Under the pieces are notes generated by a model. It was given only the letters and a program-made list of their open reading frames with translations, did no database searches and was not told the origin of the DNA. 64,000 bases of DNA, taken from positions 97,943 through 161,942 of the forward strand of contig NZ_JABKKG010000007.1 of assembly GCF_013166595.1 (NCBI RefSeq), read 5' to 3'. A program made the translations under genes and the position numbers. The DNA comes from Palleniella intestinalis (GTDB taxonomy: Bacteria > Bacteroidota > Bacteroidia > Bacteroidales > Bacteroidaceae). Positions 16,798-26,030 of this stretch are shown piece by piece (within the stretch, counting starts at the first letter, position 1; the number at the start of each line of letters is the position of its first letter).

Positions 16798-16879
16798 TGC
16801 GCCTGATAGGACTCGAACCTACACGTCGCAAAACACCAGATCCTAAGTCTGGCGCGTCTACCAATTTCGCCACAGGCGC
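16798..16879 (-). tRNA. tRNA-Leu(UAG)
   Basis: The minus strand folds as an 82-nt class II tRNA. The acceptor is GCGCCUG with CAGGCGC plus discriminator A. The anticodon stem is CCAGA/UCUGG with loop CUUAGGA, anticodon UAG. A long variable arm and T loop GGUUCGAGUCC follow. The 3' CCA is not encoded. Confidence 0.95.
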
Positions 16880-17041
16880 AAAAGCGAATACAAAGGTACG
16901 AAGAAAATGGCAGATTGCAAAACTATATTGGGATTACAGGAGAATAATTAGATTTTCTTAACAACAAAAAGAGGTATTTCAAATAATGAAGAAAGGTTGT
17001 TTTAATCACGAAGAAGAGTAAGCCCAACAACGAAGAAAAAC

Positions 17042-17080
17042 AAATGTGCAGAACCGAAATGGTTACGGTTCTGCACATTT
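17042..17080. terminator. Strong bidirectional hairpin after SPFH gene
   Basis: A 15-bp perfect stem (AAATGTGCAGAACCG / CGGTTCTGCACATTT) with a 9-base loop lies 67 bases past the minus-strand SPFH stop. The flanking AAA/TTT allow termination in both directions. Confidence 0.85.
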
Positions 17081-17147
17081 GTTCTGTATTATACTTCTGT
17101 CTTCAACACCGTTCGACAAATGGCGGTGTGAGGATTTCAAGCATGCT

Positions 17148-18101
17148 TTACTTGCCTTCCTTGAACAATTCCTTTATTCCACCGATAGAGCCGAGGACAT
17201 TAGTGGCCTCATAAGGCAAGTAAACAGTCTTAGTCTTGTCACCCTGAGCAAGCTCCTCCATCATCTGTATGTACTTCTGTGCAAGGAGATAGTTTGCAGG
17301 ATTGGTGCTCTGTCCGACAGCCTCTGTAATCTTCTGTATGGCAATGGCCTCAGCCTCTGCCTTGCGGATGCGTGCCTGTGCCTCACCTTCGGCACGCAGG
17401 ATAGCCTGCTGCTTGTCAGCCTCGGCACGGTTGATTATCGCAAGTTTGTCACCCTCGGCATGGAGAATTGCCTGCTGCTTGTCAGCCTCGGAATTAAGGA
17501 TAGTGGCACGCTTGTTGCGCTCTGCCTGCATCTGCTTCTCCATTGCCTGAAGCACAGACTCCGGCGGCATGATGTCCTGCAGCTCCACACGGTTGACCTT
17601 CACGCCCCATTTGTTTGTCGCATCGTCAAGGACGGCACGAAGCTTTGTGTTGATTGTGTCGCGTGATGTCAGTGTCTGGTCAAGCTCCAGTTCACCGATG
17701 ATGTTTCGCAATGTTGTCTGCGTCAGCTTCTCAATGGCGTTTGGCAGGTTGTCAATCTCGTAGACAGCCTTGAACGGGTCAACAATCTGGAAATACAGAA
17801 GTGCATTGATCTGCATCTGTATGTTATCCTTCGTGATTACATTCTGTCGGTCAAAGTCATACACCTGCTCACGAAGGTCGATGGAAGACGAGTAAATATA
17901 GCGTCCTCGGCGCAAGGTTATTATAGGCTTTGCACGGTCGATGAACGGAATGATGACATTCACACCCGGAGAGAGTGTGGCGAAATACTTGCCGAGACGC
18001 TCGATAATGCGAGTCTCCGACTGCGGCACTATGACAAGTGCGTTCTTGGCAAAGAGAGCCACCAGGATTACGATGGCTACGATAACATAGATTCCTACCA
18101 T
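17148..18101 (-). CDS. SPFH/Band 7 (stomatin/QmcA-type) membrane protein
   Basis: A 317-residue protein with one N-terminal transmembrane segment (1-25), a Band 7/SPFH domain (about 25-190: VPQSETRIIERLGKYFATLSPGVNVIIPFID, the ..VYDFDRQNVITKDNIQMQINALLYFQI region, MPPESVLQAMEKQMQAERNKRA), and a long coiled coil rich in Ala, Glu and Lys with repeated EADKQQAILRAEG-type units (about 200-270). Such proteins form membrane microdomain scaffolds, often working with an NfeD partner. The NfeD gene lies 60 bases upstream on the same strand. Confidence 0.9.
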   Translation of the reverse strand: MVGIYVIVAIVILVALFAKNALVIVPQSETRIIERLGKYFATLSPGVNVIIPFIDRAKPIITLRRGRYIYSSSIDLREQVYDFDRQNVITKDNIQMQINALLYFQIVDPFKAVYEIDNLPNAIEKLTQTTLRNIIGELELDQTLTSRDTINTKLRAVLDDATNKWGVKVNRVELQDIMPPESVLQAMEKQMQAERNKRATILNSEADKQQAILHAEGDKLAIINRAEADKQQAILRAEGEAQARIRKAEAEAIAIQKITEAVGQSTNPANYLLAQKYIQMMEELAQGDKTKTVYLPYEATNVLGSIGGIKELFKEGK

Positions 18102-18161
18102 ATTATTATAATGTTTTTGGTTATGATTCTGCCCGTTATGGTCACGGACAATTAAAGTTTC

Positions 18162-18620
18162 TTACAATGGAGCAACGGTTATGATTATGCTGTCACGTGA
18201 GACAACCCTCACCTTGCTGCCGACAGGAATGGTCATACCGTCCTGCGACTGCGCTTTCCAGTCGTCGCCGTCTATTGCCACTCTGCCATAGCCTGTGCCG
18301 GAAATCAGCTCACTCACACGACCTTCCTTGCCAATTATGGCATCGGCATTGCTCACTTTCTCATTCTCTTTCGGGTGGAGGTACTTCTTTATCACCGGAC
18401 GTATAAGGAATATGCTCACCGCCGTGGCAAAGGCAAACGCCGACAATTGCGCAACGAAACTGTCCGTAAAGAAGGACACGAGGAAACTCAGCAGCGCTCC
18501 GCAGGCAAAGCAAAAGACATACAACGTGCCTGTGAGCAACTCGATAATAAGGAAAGCAACACCCACTACTATCCATAAAGCCCAGTCAAGAGGGACATTT
18601 CCGATAACAAAATCAATCAT
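18162..18620 (-). CDS. NfeD-like membrane protein
   Basis: From the ATG at 18620 (MIDFVIGNVPLDWALW), 152 residues: three hydrophobic segments (about 10-30, 32-52, 56-72) followed by an OB-fold NfeD C-terminal domain (GKEGRVSELISGTGYGRVAIDGDDWKA ... SKVRVVSRDSIIITV). The frame is open to 18686, but the extra 22 residues are hydrophilic and unlike the family. NfeD proteins partner SPFH proteins, and the SPFH gene follows directly. A minus-strand TATCTTTG near 18741 could be the -7 element. Confidence 0.9.
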   Translation of the reverse strand: MIDFVIGNVPLDWALWIVVGVAFLIIELLTGTLYVFCFACGALLSFLVSFFTDSFVAQLSAFAFATAVSIFLIRPVIKKYLHPKENEKVSNADAIIGKEGRVSELISGTGYGRVAIDGDDWKAQSQDGMTIPVGSKVRVVSRDSIIITVAPL

Positions 18621-18942
18621 ACTTTCTCTTAGGTTTTTAGTTTGTTCTTGGCTTTCTTCTCCGACCTCTCTGTGCATAAAAGGCATCCTACCATAAAGAT
18701 TCCAGCCATGCTGTCAAGGCAAGAGCATTGGTAAAGTTGTTGCAAAGATAATGTTTTTCTCTGAAAAATGCAAGTATTTTCATTTTTTTACGCATTGCAT
18801 GACATAAATTCCATTTTACAAAAACAGAGTCTTACAAGGCTTTATTCAAAATAAGAGTCGTTTCTGTAATGAAACTACAAGTCTGTATTTCTAACAAATC
18901 CTATCGGGGTATCTCTATATTTCTAACAAACAACGGATTTAT

Positions 18943-18974
18943 TTTGGTGATTACAAGAAAATTACATACCTTTG
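18943..18974 (+). promoter_or_regulatory. Promoter of the decayed ATPase gene
   Basis: TTTG (18943-18946), a 20-base spacer and TACCTTTG (18967-18974) match the Bacteroidetes consensus, 74 bases before the remnant at 19048. The gene-free stretch 18687-19047 holds little else apart from a short direct repeat of ATTTCTAACAAA (near 18887 and 18919). Confidence 0.6.
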
Positions 18975-19047
18975 CAAAATACAAGATGCACTCGGCAGTT
19001 CGGTTCAAGCTCAACTGCACTCGGTTTGTATCATCTTTGCAACTATT

Positions 19048-19470
19048 ATGATAGAAAGGTTACTGATAAAGAGGCTCAGAGAATGGAGGAGTTCGCCATT
19101 GAGGAAACCGCTTGTCTTGCGTGGTGCACGACAAGTGGGAAAATCCACTTTGGTAGAACAGTTTGCCAAAATTCGCCAATTCTCCCTACAAGACGTGCAA
19201 GGTCGGCGATGCCATGCGCACATTGGAGAAAGCCATGCTTTTGGAGCTTGCCTATCCCACAGTCAGCCCTACACTTCCAATCACTCCTTCGCAGACTCGC
19301 CGTCCGAAATTTCTTTGGCTTGACACAGGGTTGATGAATTTGGGATAACCAATTCCGCAAAGATACTGTCACCACATCCAAAGGCAAAACATTCACGCTC
19401 CTCAGTGTTCCTTTTTATTATATCAGCCAGATAAAGAGGATTATTGATACAGCAACAGAGGCTCAATAAC
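19048..19470 (+). pseudogene. Decayed AAA ATPase (DUF4143 type)
   Basis: The first 40 codons read MIERLLIKRLREWRSSPLRK...LVLRGARQVGKSTLVEQFAK, the start and Walker A of the common ATP-binding protein with DUF4143 (normally about 380-450 residues). The DNA then jumps in another frame to VGDAMRTLEKAMLLELAYP...RRPKFLWLDTGLMN, near the C-terminal part of the family, and then in a further frame to KGKTFTLLSVPFYYISQIKRIID, the usual last strand and helix. So the middle (several hundred bases) is deleted and the rest is frameshifted. The promoter is still recognisable. Confidence 0.85.
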
Positions 19471-19504
19471 CTCTACAGTATAACAAACAAACTACTATAT
19501 AATT

Positions 19505-19981
19505 ATGAGAAAATATATTTTATCCGCATTGATGATTGTGGCGTTCGCATTGAATGGCGATGCACAAGTGAAGAAAGTTTATGATGAAACCATTGACCCA
19601 ATGGTGCAGATAGACAACGCTGTGAAGAAAGCAGGACAGACGGGGAAATACGTTGTCTGTCAGATTGGTGGCAATTGGTGTCCGTGGTGTCTGCGCTTTG
19701 CCGATTTCATAGAGAAGGACACGGCAGTGGCAAAGGTTGTTGCGGACAATTATGTCTATATACATGTAAACTATCCGCGCAGGAAAGCACCGGCAGAACT
19801 GCTGAAACGCCTTGGCAATCCGGGACGCTTCGGTTATCCTGTAATGGTGGTTCTGGATGAGAAAGGCAACGTAATCCACATTCAGGACAGCTCTTTCTTG
19901 GAGGAAGGACAGGGATACAGCCAAGAGAAAGTACTGCGCTTCTTCAACGCTTGGACGCCAAAAGCAGTAGAGGGGAAATAA
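19505..19981 (+). CDS. Secreted thioredoxin-fold protein
   Basis: A 158-residue protein with a signal peptide (MRKYILSALMIVAFALNGDAQ) and a thioredoxin fold whose active site is NWCPWCLRF (about residues 57-65). The cis-Pro loop is GYPVMVVLDEKGN. CPWC is atypical for thioredoxin but common in DUF255/thioredoxin_7-like periplasmic proteins. A role in periplasmic disulfide reduction or repair is likely; the partner is unknown. Confidence 0.85.
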   Translation: MRKYILSALMIVAFALNGDAQVKKVYDETIDPMVQIDNAVKKAGQTGKYVVCQIGGNWCPWCLRFADFIEKDTAVAKVVADNYVYIHVNYPRRKAPAELLKRLGNPGRFGYPVMVVLDEKGNVIHIQDSSFLEEGQGYSQEKVLRFFNAWTPKAVEGK

Positions 19982-20034
19982 CATTTCTCCGGTCCCTGTT
20001 TTGATGCTTTGCCAAACAGGTTTATCTATACGGA

Positions 20035-20482
20035 ATTATTGGTGTCTGGTAAAAAATCATAACAAGCAGCAAATCTCTTACATATAACCATCTTATGAGT
20101 TTTTCTTCCAAATGGGCTTGTCTTGTGACCCGCAGACGCAGTTCTCCGTACAGAGATAAAGGTCCCGCAGATGTCTGAATGGTGGTGTGCAATGCGGTTG
20201 CAATGAATGGTTTCACGCATATGCCCTGGATTTACGCTGATAATGCCACAAACAACTATCTGCGGAAATCTGCGAAATCTGCGGGACACTCCCGGGCTTG
20301 CTTGTTGAGGACAAGGCAATTGTGGAGTCAAATGTTTTCCTGCAGATTACGCGGATTTTCACGGATATTATCAACTATTCAGTATCTTTGAAGGGCGTTC
20401 TTTAAAAGAGGCTTGTCTCGTGAACCTTGCATCAATTTTTCATGACATGAGGTGATATTTTATTTTACCAGACACCAATAAT
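20035..20482. repeat. Inverted-repeat-bounded non-coding element
   Basis: A 20-bp perfect inverted repeat (attattggtgtctggtaaaa at 20035-20054; its complement at 20463-20482) bounds about 450 bases without a plausible gene. Inside are G/C-rich palindromic stretches (CTGCGGAAATCTGCGAAATC, CAGATTACGCGGATTTTCAC) and a 31-base segment at 20432 shared with 13270. It looks like a non-autonomous mobile element. Confidence 0.7.
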
Positions 20483-20504
20483 ACGGAATATTGCAGTAAG
20501 AAGC

Positions 20505-20550
20505 AAAGAGGTCACGATCCGTTATTATGCGAATAGTGACCTCTTTTTAT
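20505..20550. terminator. Hairpin at the 3' end of tex
   Basis: AAAGAGGTCAC (20505-20515) pairs with GTGACCTCTTT (20536-20546); on the plus strand it is followed by TTATT. It lies just past the minus-strand tex stop and may work in both directions. Confidence 0.75.
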
Positions 20551-20554
20551 TAAG

Positions 20555-22795
20555 TTAGACACCAAAACTACTGTCCTGCCGCATGGAAAGCGCAATCCTG
20601 TTACGCCTCAAATCCACGTCCAACACCCTGACCGTGACATGCTGGCGGAGGTGGACAACCTCGTTAGGGTCTTTCACAAACTTGTCTGCCAACTGCGATA
20701 TATGCACCAATCCGTCTTGATGAACACCAACGTCAACAAACACACCGAAGTTTGTGATATTGGTCACTATGCCCGGCAGCGTCATGCCAACAGTAAGGTC
20801 GGCAGGCGTATGCACATTAGGGTCAAATTGAAACTCTTCAATCTGCTCACGTGGGTCACGTCCCGGCTTTTCAAGCTCGTTCATAATGTCGGTGAGAGTT
20901 GGGAGCCCGACATCTTCTGTCGTATATTTCTTTATGTCAATGTGCCGGCGCTTCTCTGGCGATTTTATCAGTTCCAAGACAGTGCATCCCTGTTCTTTAG
21001 CCATCTGTTCCACTATCTTGTAACGCTCAGGATGTACCGCACTGTTGTCAAGCGGATTCCTTGCGCCCGGGATGCGCAAGAAGCCGGCACACTGTTCATA
21101 GGCAGAAGGACCAAGGCGTGGCACTTTCTTCAGTTGCGCCCTTGAGGTGAACGCTCCGTTGGCGGTGCGGTATTCCACAATGTTTTTCGCCAGAGACGGA
21201 CCAAGTCCGCTGACATAAGTAAGGAGATGCACACTGGCAGTGTTCAGATTCACGCCTACCGAGTTGACGCAGCTTTCCACAGTTTGGTTAAGACTGTTCT
21301 TCAGTTTCGTCTGGTCAACATCATGCTGGTATTGCCCGACACCAATGCTCTTAGGGTCTATCTTCACCAATTCCGCCAACGGATCCATCAGCCTGCGCCC
21401 GATAGACACAGCTCCTCTCACTGTAACATCCTCGTCAGGGAACTCTTCGCGTGCTGTCTTAGATGCGGAATACACTGAAGCACCGTCTTCGCTGACAACG
21501 AATATCTGCGGTTGGCATTCAAACTTTATGTCGCGAATAAACTCCTCTGTCTCACGGCTGGCAGTGCCGTTGCCTATTGAGATCGCTTCTATCTTATAGC
21601 GTTTCACCATTTGCTGCACACTGCCCATCGCACGCAAGCGGTCGTTCTTCGGCGGATGAGGGAAAATAGCCTCATGGTGAAGCAGATTGCCTTGCTCGTC
21701 CAAGCAAACAATCTTGCAACCGGTTCTGAATCCCGGGTCAACACCCATCACCCTTTTTTGTCCAAGCGGCGCAGACAAGAGCAATTGGCGAAGGTTTGCC
21801 GTAAACACCTTTATCGCCTCATCGTCAGCCTGTTGCTTGCTCAGTGCGGCAAACTCTGTCTCTATCGAAGGATTGAGCAGACGCTTGAAAGAATCTTCGC
21901 AGGCCTCCTTGATAATCTTATTGCACGCCTCCTCGCTGCCACGGTCACCAGCAGGGGTGGACATAGTCTTTGCCACGCCTCTGCCTGATGTGTTAAACTT
22001 GTTTTTCAGAGCGTCAAGAGCGTTTGTGGAAATTCTGTTCTTGTTGGCAAACAAACGGTGCAGTTTATCTATGCAACGCTCCTCATCGGCACTAATCGTC
22101 ACACGCAGTATGCCCTCCGCCTCGCCACGGCGCATGGCCAACAGTCGGTGGGAAGAGCATTTGCGCAGCGGTTCGGAAAAGTCAAAATAGTCAGCATATT
22201 TCTGTGCCTCATCACTGTCTTGCTTTGCCTTCACCACCTTTGACGCAATAATGGCGTCACGTTGGTAAGATATGCGCACTCCTTGGCGCGCACGCTCATC
22301 CTCGTTGATGTTCTCCGCGATAATATCCTGCGCCCCTTGCAATGCGTCTTTCACCGATGCGACATTCTCGTTAAGGAATTTCTTTGCCTCACGCTCAGGG
22401 TCGCATCCATGCTGCATGATGAGCGTTGCCAATGGCTCAAGCCCTTTCTCACGTGCTATCTGCGCACGAGTGCGGCGCTTCGGCTTGTATGGCAGGTAGA
22501 TGTCTTCCAATTCGTTGGCTTCCCAACAATCGTCGATGCGCTTCTGCAACTCAGGAGTCATTTTCCCTTGTTCCGTGATAGTCTTGACGATAGTCTCTTT
22601 GCGCTTCGCCACATCCTTCAGCGTGGCGTAAAGGCCGGCAATCTCTCCAATCTTCACTTCATCGAGTCCTCCTGTGCGCTCTTTCCTGTAACGTGAAATG
22701 AATGGGATTGTGCAACCTTCGTCCAACAGTTGCAGCGTGTTGCCGACTGCTTTTTCTGAAAGTGCAAGTTTCTCCGCTATTTTTTTGCTAAACAT
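20555..22795 (-). CDS. tex: Tex-family RNA-binding transcription accessory protein
   Basis: A 746-residue protein with the complete Tex layout: N-terminal helical region with FISRYRKERTGGLDE (about 33-47), YqgF/RuvX-like domain (GVDPGFRTGCKIVCLDEQG, about 350), helix-hairpin-helix motifs (LNTASVHLLTYVSGLGPSLAKNIVEYR, about 520) and a C-terminal S1 domain (GMTLPGIVTNITNFGVFVDVGVHQDGLVHISQLAD, about 668-702). It binds nucleic acid and associates with transcription. It is a single gene with its own promoter and terminator. Confidence 0.95.
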   Translation of the reverse strand: MFSKKIAEKLALSEKAVGNTLQLLDEGCTIPFISRYRKERTGGLDEVKIGEIAGLYATLKDVAKRKETIVKTITEQGKMTPELQKRIDDCWEANELEDIYLPYKPKRRTRAQIAREKGLEPLATLIMQHGCDPEREAKKFLNENVASVKDALQGAQDIIAENINEDERARQGVRISYQRDAIIASKVVKAKQDSDEAQKYADYFDFSEPLRKCSSHRLLAMRRGEAEGILRVTISADEERCIDKLHRLFANKNRISTNALDALKNKFNTSGRGVAKTMSTPAGDRGSEEACNKIIKEACEDSFKRLLNPSIETEFAALSKQQADDEAIKVFTANLRQLLLSAPLGQKRVMGVDPGFRTGCKIVCLDEQGNLLHHEAIFPHPPKNDRLRAMGSVQQMVKRYKIEAISIGNGTASRETEEFIRDIKFECQPQIFVVSEDGASVYSASKTAREEFPDEDVTVRGAVSIGRRLMDPLAELVKIDPKSIGVGQYQHDVDQTKLKNSLNQTVESCVNSVGVNLNTASVHLLTYVSGLGPSLAKNIVEYRTANGAFTSRAQLKKVPRLGPSAYEQCAGFLRIPGARNPLDNSAVHPERYKIVEQMAKEQGCTVLELIKSPEKRRHIDIKKYTTEDVGLPTLTDIMNELEKPGRDPREQIEEFQFDPNVHTPADLTVGMTLPGIVTNITNFGVFVDVGVHQDGLVHISQLADKFVKDPNEVVHLRQHVTVRVLDVDLRRNRIALSMRQDSSFGV

Positions 22796-22823
22796 ATATT
22801 TTTATTGTTGTTGTTTTACCACT

Positions 22824-22855
22824 GCAAAGTTACAAACTTTCCATGTATATGCAAA
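22824..22855 (-). promoter_or_regulatory. Promoter of tex
   Basis: On the minus strand TTTG (22852-22855), a 20-base spacer and TAACTTTG (22824-22831) match the -33/-7 consensus, about 30 bases before the tex ATG. Confidence 0.65.
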
Positions 22856-22898
22856 GCGAAACAAAGAAAAATATATTAAGTTGGTCTTTACAAAAAGA

Positions 22899-22955
22899 TT
22901 CAAAAGGTAATAAAGGTCTCGCATAGAGAAAAATATCTTTATTATCTTTTGAATC
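22899..22955. terminator. Hairpin after glutamine synthetase gene
   Basis: A 19-bp stem with one wobble (22899-22917 with 22937-22955) lies 26 bases past the minus-strand glnA stop and upstream of the tex promoter, so it probably ends the glnA transcript. Confidence 0.7.
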
Positions 22956-22981
22956 CTTTCTATGTATATTTCAGAATAACA

Positions 22982-24484
22982 TTATCCGCAGTGGAAATGT
23001 TCTTTCACAAGCTGCAGCATCTTCTCTGTGTCACCTTCGATGTCACGGCGCAATGTGCTGTCCTTGTATGAGCGCAGCTTCTTTATTATACCGTCAATCA
23101 TGGCCGGGGAGAATACGTTGTGTTTCTCGAACACAGCACGCTGACTTTCAAGACAATCGGCACTGGCAGCGCAAGAGTCAGGCAGTTGCGCCAGTTGCGC
23201 TAATTTGTCTGCATTCTCAGCGTTATGTATGTTCACGTTCACATAAGTCTTCTCTGCCACCTCCAATGCGTTGTCCAACTCAAATCCCAACCGGCAAGCC
23301 ACGCACAGACCTGCCATTAGCTGGTAGATGTCCGCCGAACCGTCCGGCGAACGCATCTCCACAGTCTGCTTCTGCGCTGTGTCGATGCCTGTTGGCTTCT
23401 CAAGCGGATTGGCTATGGCGCACATGTCTGTCTTAGCGGTCCATCCTAACGGCACACGCACCAACACACTTCGGTTTCTGTCGCCCCAGCAGATGTTGGT
23501 CGGAGCTTCCTGATGAGGGACAAGACGGAAATATGATGTCGGATTTGTATTGCCGAAGGCAGTGATTGACGGAGCCACCTGCATCATGCCGGCTATTGCC
23601 GTGCGTGCAATGTCTGACAGCTTTCCGTCGGCAAGCATCATGTTCTTTCCGTCCTTCATTATGCGCATGTGGATATGCAGACCTGAGCCCGCCTTGCCTG
23701 CCGTAATCTTCGGTGCGAAAGTTATGTCCAGACCTTCCTGATAGGCCAGATTGCGGATTATCCATTTCGCAAGCATCAGTTCGTCAGCAGCCTTCTGTGC
23801 CGGGATTGGCAGGAACTCAATCTCATTCTGCTCAAATATCTGTCCGTCAAGCGTAAAGTTGCCCACTTCTGAATGTCCGTATTTTATATGACCTCCCGCT
23901 TGTGCTATGTATGCCATGCACATGGTGCGGAACTCATTGAACTTTGCGTACGGTCCGGACTCGTGGTAGCCATGCTGGTCGGTGGCAGGGAACATCTCTT
24001 CGTCATCGGCAATGACATAGTATTCAAGCTCACCCATGGCATGAAACTCCATACCTGTCACATCGGTGAATGCCTTGCATGCCTTCGCCAACGTGTTCTC
24101 TGGCGACGACTCAAGCGGTTCGCCGTCTTTGTTGAAGAACGAGCAGAGCATCGAGAGTGTCGGGATTTCTGCAAACGGGTCGAGGAATGCGGTGCGGAAA
24201 CGTGGGATGACATACAGATCCGAACTGCTTGCTTCGATGAATGGGAAAAGGCTTGAGCCGTCGACACGCTCTCCGCATGTCAGTATCTGTTCCAGATACG
24301 CCATGCTGTTGATGACAAAATTCAAAGTCTTCAACCTGCCATCCCCTGCCGGATACATGAAATTCACCATCTTTATGCCATTCTCCCCAATGTACTTGAT
24401 GATGTCCTTCTTGGTAAACTCGTCTGCAGGTTTGCCTATTGCAGCCACTACAGGGTTAGGGCATAGTTCTAAATTCTTGTCCAT
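22982..24484 (-). CDS. glnA: Glutamine synthetase (type I-like)
   Basis: A 500-residue ammonia-assimilating enzyme (glutamate + ammonia + ATP to glutamine). Seen are the N-terminal beta-grasp with MVNFMYPAGDGRLKTLNF, a DGSSLFPFIEASSSDLYVIP latch-like segment, the metal-binding HAMGELEYYV, the ATP-site KITAGKAGSGLHIHM, and NRSVLVRVP with the active-site Arg. A clear adenylylation-site Tyr near the C terminus was not seen. A single gene with a consensus promoter and a 3' hairpin. Confidence 0.92.
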   Translation of the reverse strand: MDKNLELCPNPVVAAIGKPADEFTKKDIIKYIGENGIKMVNFMYPAGDGRLKTLNFVINSMAYLEQILTCGERVDGSSLFPFIEASSSDLYVIPRFRTAFLDPFAEIPTLSMLCSFFNKDGEPLESSPENTLAKACKAFTDVTGMEFHAMGELEYYVIADDEEMFPATDQHGYHESGPYAKFNEFRTMCMAYIAQAGGHIKYGHSEVGNFTLDGQIFEQNEIEFLPIPAQKAADELMLAKWIIRNLAYQEGLDITFAPKITAGKAGSGLHIHMRIMKDGKNMMLADGKLSDIARTAIAGMMQVAPSITAFGNTNPTSYFRLVPHQEAPTNICWGDRNRSVLVRVPLGWTAKTDMCAIANPLEKPTGIDTAQKQTVEMRSPDGSADIYQLMAGLCVACRLGFELDNALEVAEKTYVNVNIHNAENADKLAQLAQLPDSCAASADCLESQRAVFEKHNVFSPAMIDGIIKKLRSYKDSTLRRDIEGDTEKMLQLVKEHFHCG

Positions 24485-24573
24485 AGTGTTTGATAGTTAT
24501 TCGGTTTGTTAGATAAAAGTTTGTCAATACTCACGAGGCATCTCCTAATGGAAACATCTTCCTCATGACATGG

Positions 24574-24604
24574 CAAAGGTAATAATAAATTCCGAGAAAC
24601 CAAA
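24574..24604 (-). promoter_or_regulatory. Promoter of glnA
   Basis: On the minus strand TTTG (24601-24604), 19 bases, then TACCTTTG (24574-24581); the ATG is about 90 bases downstream. The gene-free stretch 24485-25112 otherwise holds the AraC remnant at 24829-24948. Confidence 0.65.
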
Positions 24605-24828
24605 ACCTTTTTGCCGGATTTTTTCAAGAATACCAAATAGGTCATTAGAATTTATCAGTGTATGGCAAGTCTCTACTCATTATTACGTATGCAACTTTAA
24701 AGGTGTGGCAGAGAATAAAGGGTATTTATTTGGGAAATATTCATGAAACCCTTGGGTGGTCCTGTGTCGGAAACGAGTAGCTACATGACCGATAAGACAT
24801 AAGATGTGCACCCTTTGGTTTCGTGCAT

Positions 24829-24948
24829 CTATTCCATATAATCCGACGGCTTGACTCCCAAATGCTGATGAACATAACGGCTGAAATAAGCAGGAGAAGA
24901 GAATCCGAACATATCGAAAATTTGCAGTGCGTATGAAAAGCGTTGTAA
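24829..24948 (-). pseudogene. Remnant of an AraC-family regulator (C-terminal end)
   Basis: The minus strand encodes LQIFDMFGFSSPAYFSRY followed by VHQHLGVKPSDYME and a stop at 24829-24831. This is the second helix-turn-helix of AraC/XylS proteins with the usual FGFSSPAYFSRxFK-like core and the PSDYR-type end. No matching upstream domain is found before the aldo/keto reductase gene, so only the last 40 codons or so survive. Confidence 0.85.
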
Positions 24949-25112
24949 GAATTTCGGTTGATGATGCACTTTTTCCTGTTTTTGCAGAGGTCACATGCCA
25001 CTTTCCGAAAAAATGGTAATCCAAACCGTATTTTGTGTACCGCAAATCCGAATGGATATGCTTAACTTTGCAGCCGGATAATCACCGACATGACAAAACA
25101 AACCAAGACATA

Positions 25113-25958
25113 ATGAATATGCAGACAGTAAAATTGAACAACGGCGTCGAGATGCCACAGATTGGCTACGGCGTCTTTCAGGTGTCACCGGCAGAGTGCG
25201 AACGTTGCGTAAGCGATGCCTTGAAGGTGGGTTACAGAATGATTGACACGGCACAGGCGTACCATAATGAGGAAGGAGTCGGCAACGCAGTGCGCAAAAG
25301 TGGCATCGACCGCAAGGACATTTTCCTTGTGTCGAAAGTATGGATCTCAAACTATGGTTACGAGAAGGCTAAGGCTTCCATCGACGAGAGCCTGCGCAAG
25401 ATGCAGACAGACTACATTGACCTGATGCTCCTTCACCAGCCTTTCTGCGACCGCTACGGTGCTTACCGCGCATTGGAGGAGGCGCACAAGGAGGGGAAAC
25501 TCCGTGCTATCGGTGTCAGCAATTTCTATCCCGACCACTTCATCGACATTGCCAGCAACATGGAAATCCTGCCGGCGGTCAACCAAGTGGAGACACACGT
25601 CTTCGACCAGCAGACCGAACCGCAGCGCATCATGAAGGAGTTCGGCACACACATCATGTCGTGGGGCCCGTTTGCAGAGGGACGAAACAATTTCTTTGCC
25701 ACACCGCTGCTTGCGGAAATCGGGGCGAAATACAGCAAGAGTGTTGCGCAAGTTGCCCTGCGGTGGCTGATTCAGCGCGGTGTAATCGTCATTCCGAAAT
25801 CAACCCACATCGAAAGAATGCGGCAGAATTTCGACATCTTCGACTTCTCACTTTCCGATGAGGACATGGCAGCCATCGCCACACTTGACACAGGCAAAAG
25901 CCTTTTCTTCGACCACCACGATGCGGAAACGACACGGATGTTTATGGGGTGGAGGTAA
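25113..25958 (+). CDS. Aldo/keto reductase
   Basis: A 281-residue NADPH-dependent reductase (TIM barrel). The ATG at 25113 gives the usual start MNMQTVKLNNGVEMPQIGYGVFQV. Catalytic tetrad: D in YRMIDTAQAYHNE, the Tyr of the same motif, K in FLVSKVWI, and H in LMLLHQP. The cofactor region is VALRWLIQRGVIVIPKSTHIERMRQNFDIFDF. It resembles the bacterial 2,5-diketo-gluconate reductase/YvgN group; the substrate is unknown. TAACTTTG at 25063-25070 is a good -7 element. Confidence 0.92.
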   Translation: MNMQTVKLNNGVEMPQIGYGVFQVSPAECERCVSDALKVGYRMIDTAQAYHNEEGVGNAVRKSGIDRKDIFLVSKVWISNYGYEKAKASIDESLRKMQTDYIDLMLLHQPFCDRYGAYRALEEAHKEGKLRAIGVSNFYPDHFIDIASNMEILPAVNQVETHVFDQQTEPQRIMKEFGTHIMSWGPFAEGRNNFFATPLLAEIGAKYSKSVAQVALRWLIQRGVIVIPKSTHIERMRQNFDIFDFSLSDEDMAAIATLDTGKSLFFDHHDAETTRMFMGWR

Positions 25959-26030
25959 AGCATGACACAATTACCGGAACAAAACCATATTCCTTTGATA
26001 TTCAACACCATACAACCATACAAACAAAAG

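Noticed and set aside
16719..16961. An 80-codon plus-strand frame over the tRNA region
   Set aside because: It is the complement of the tRNA-Leu gene (GLEPTRRKTPDPKSGAST-type false ORF).
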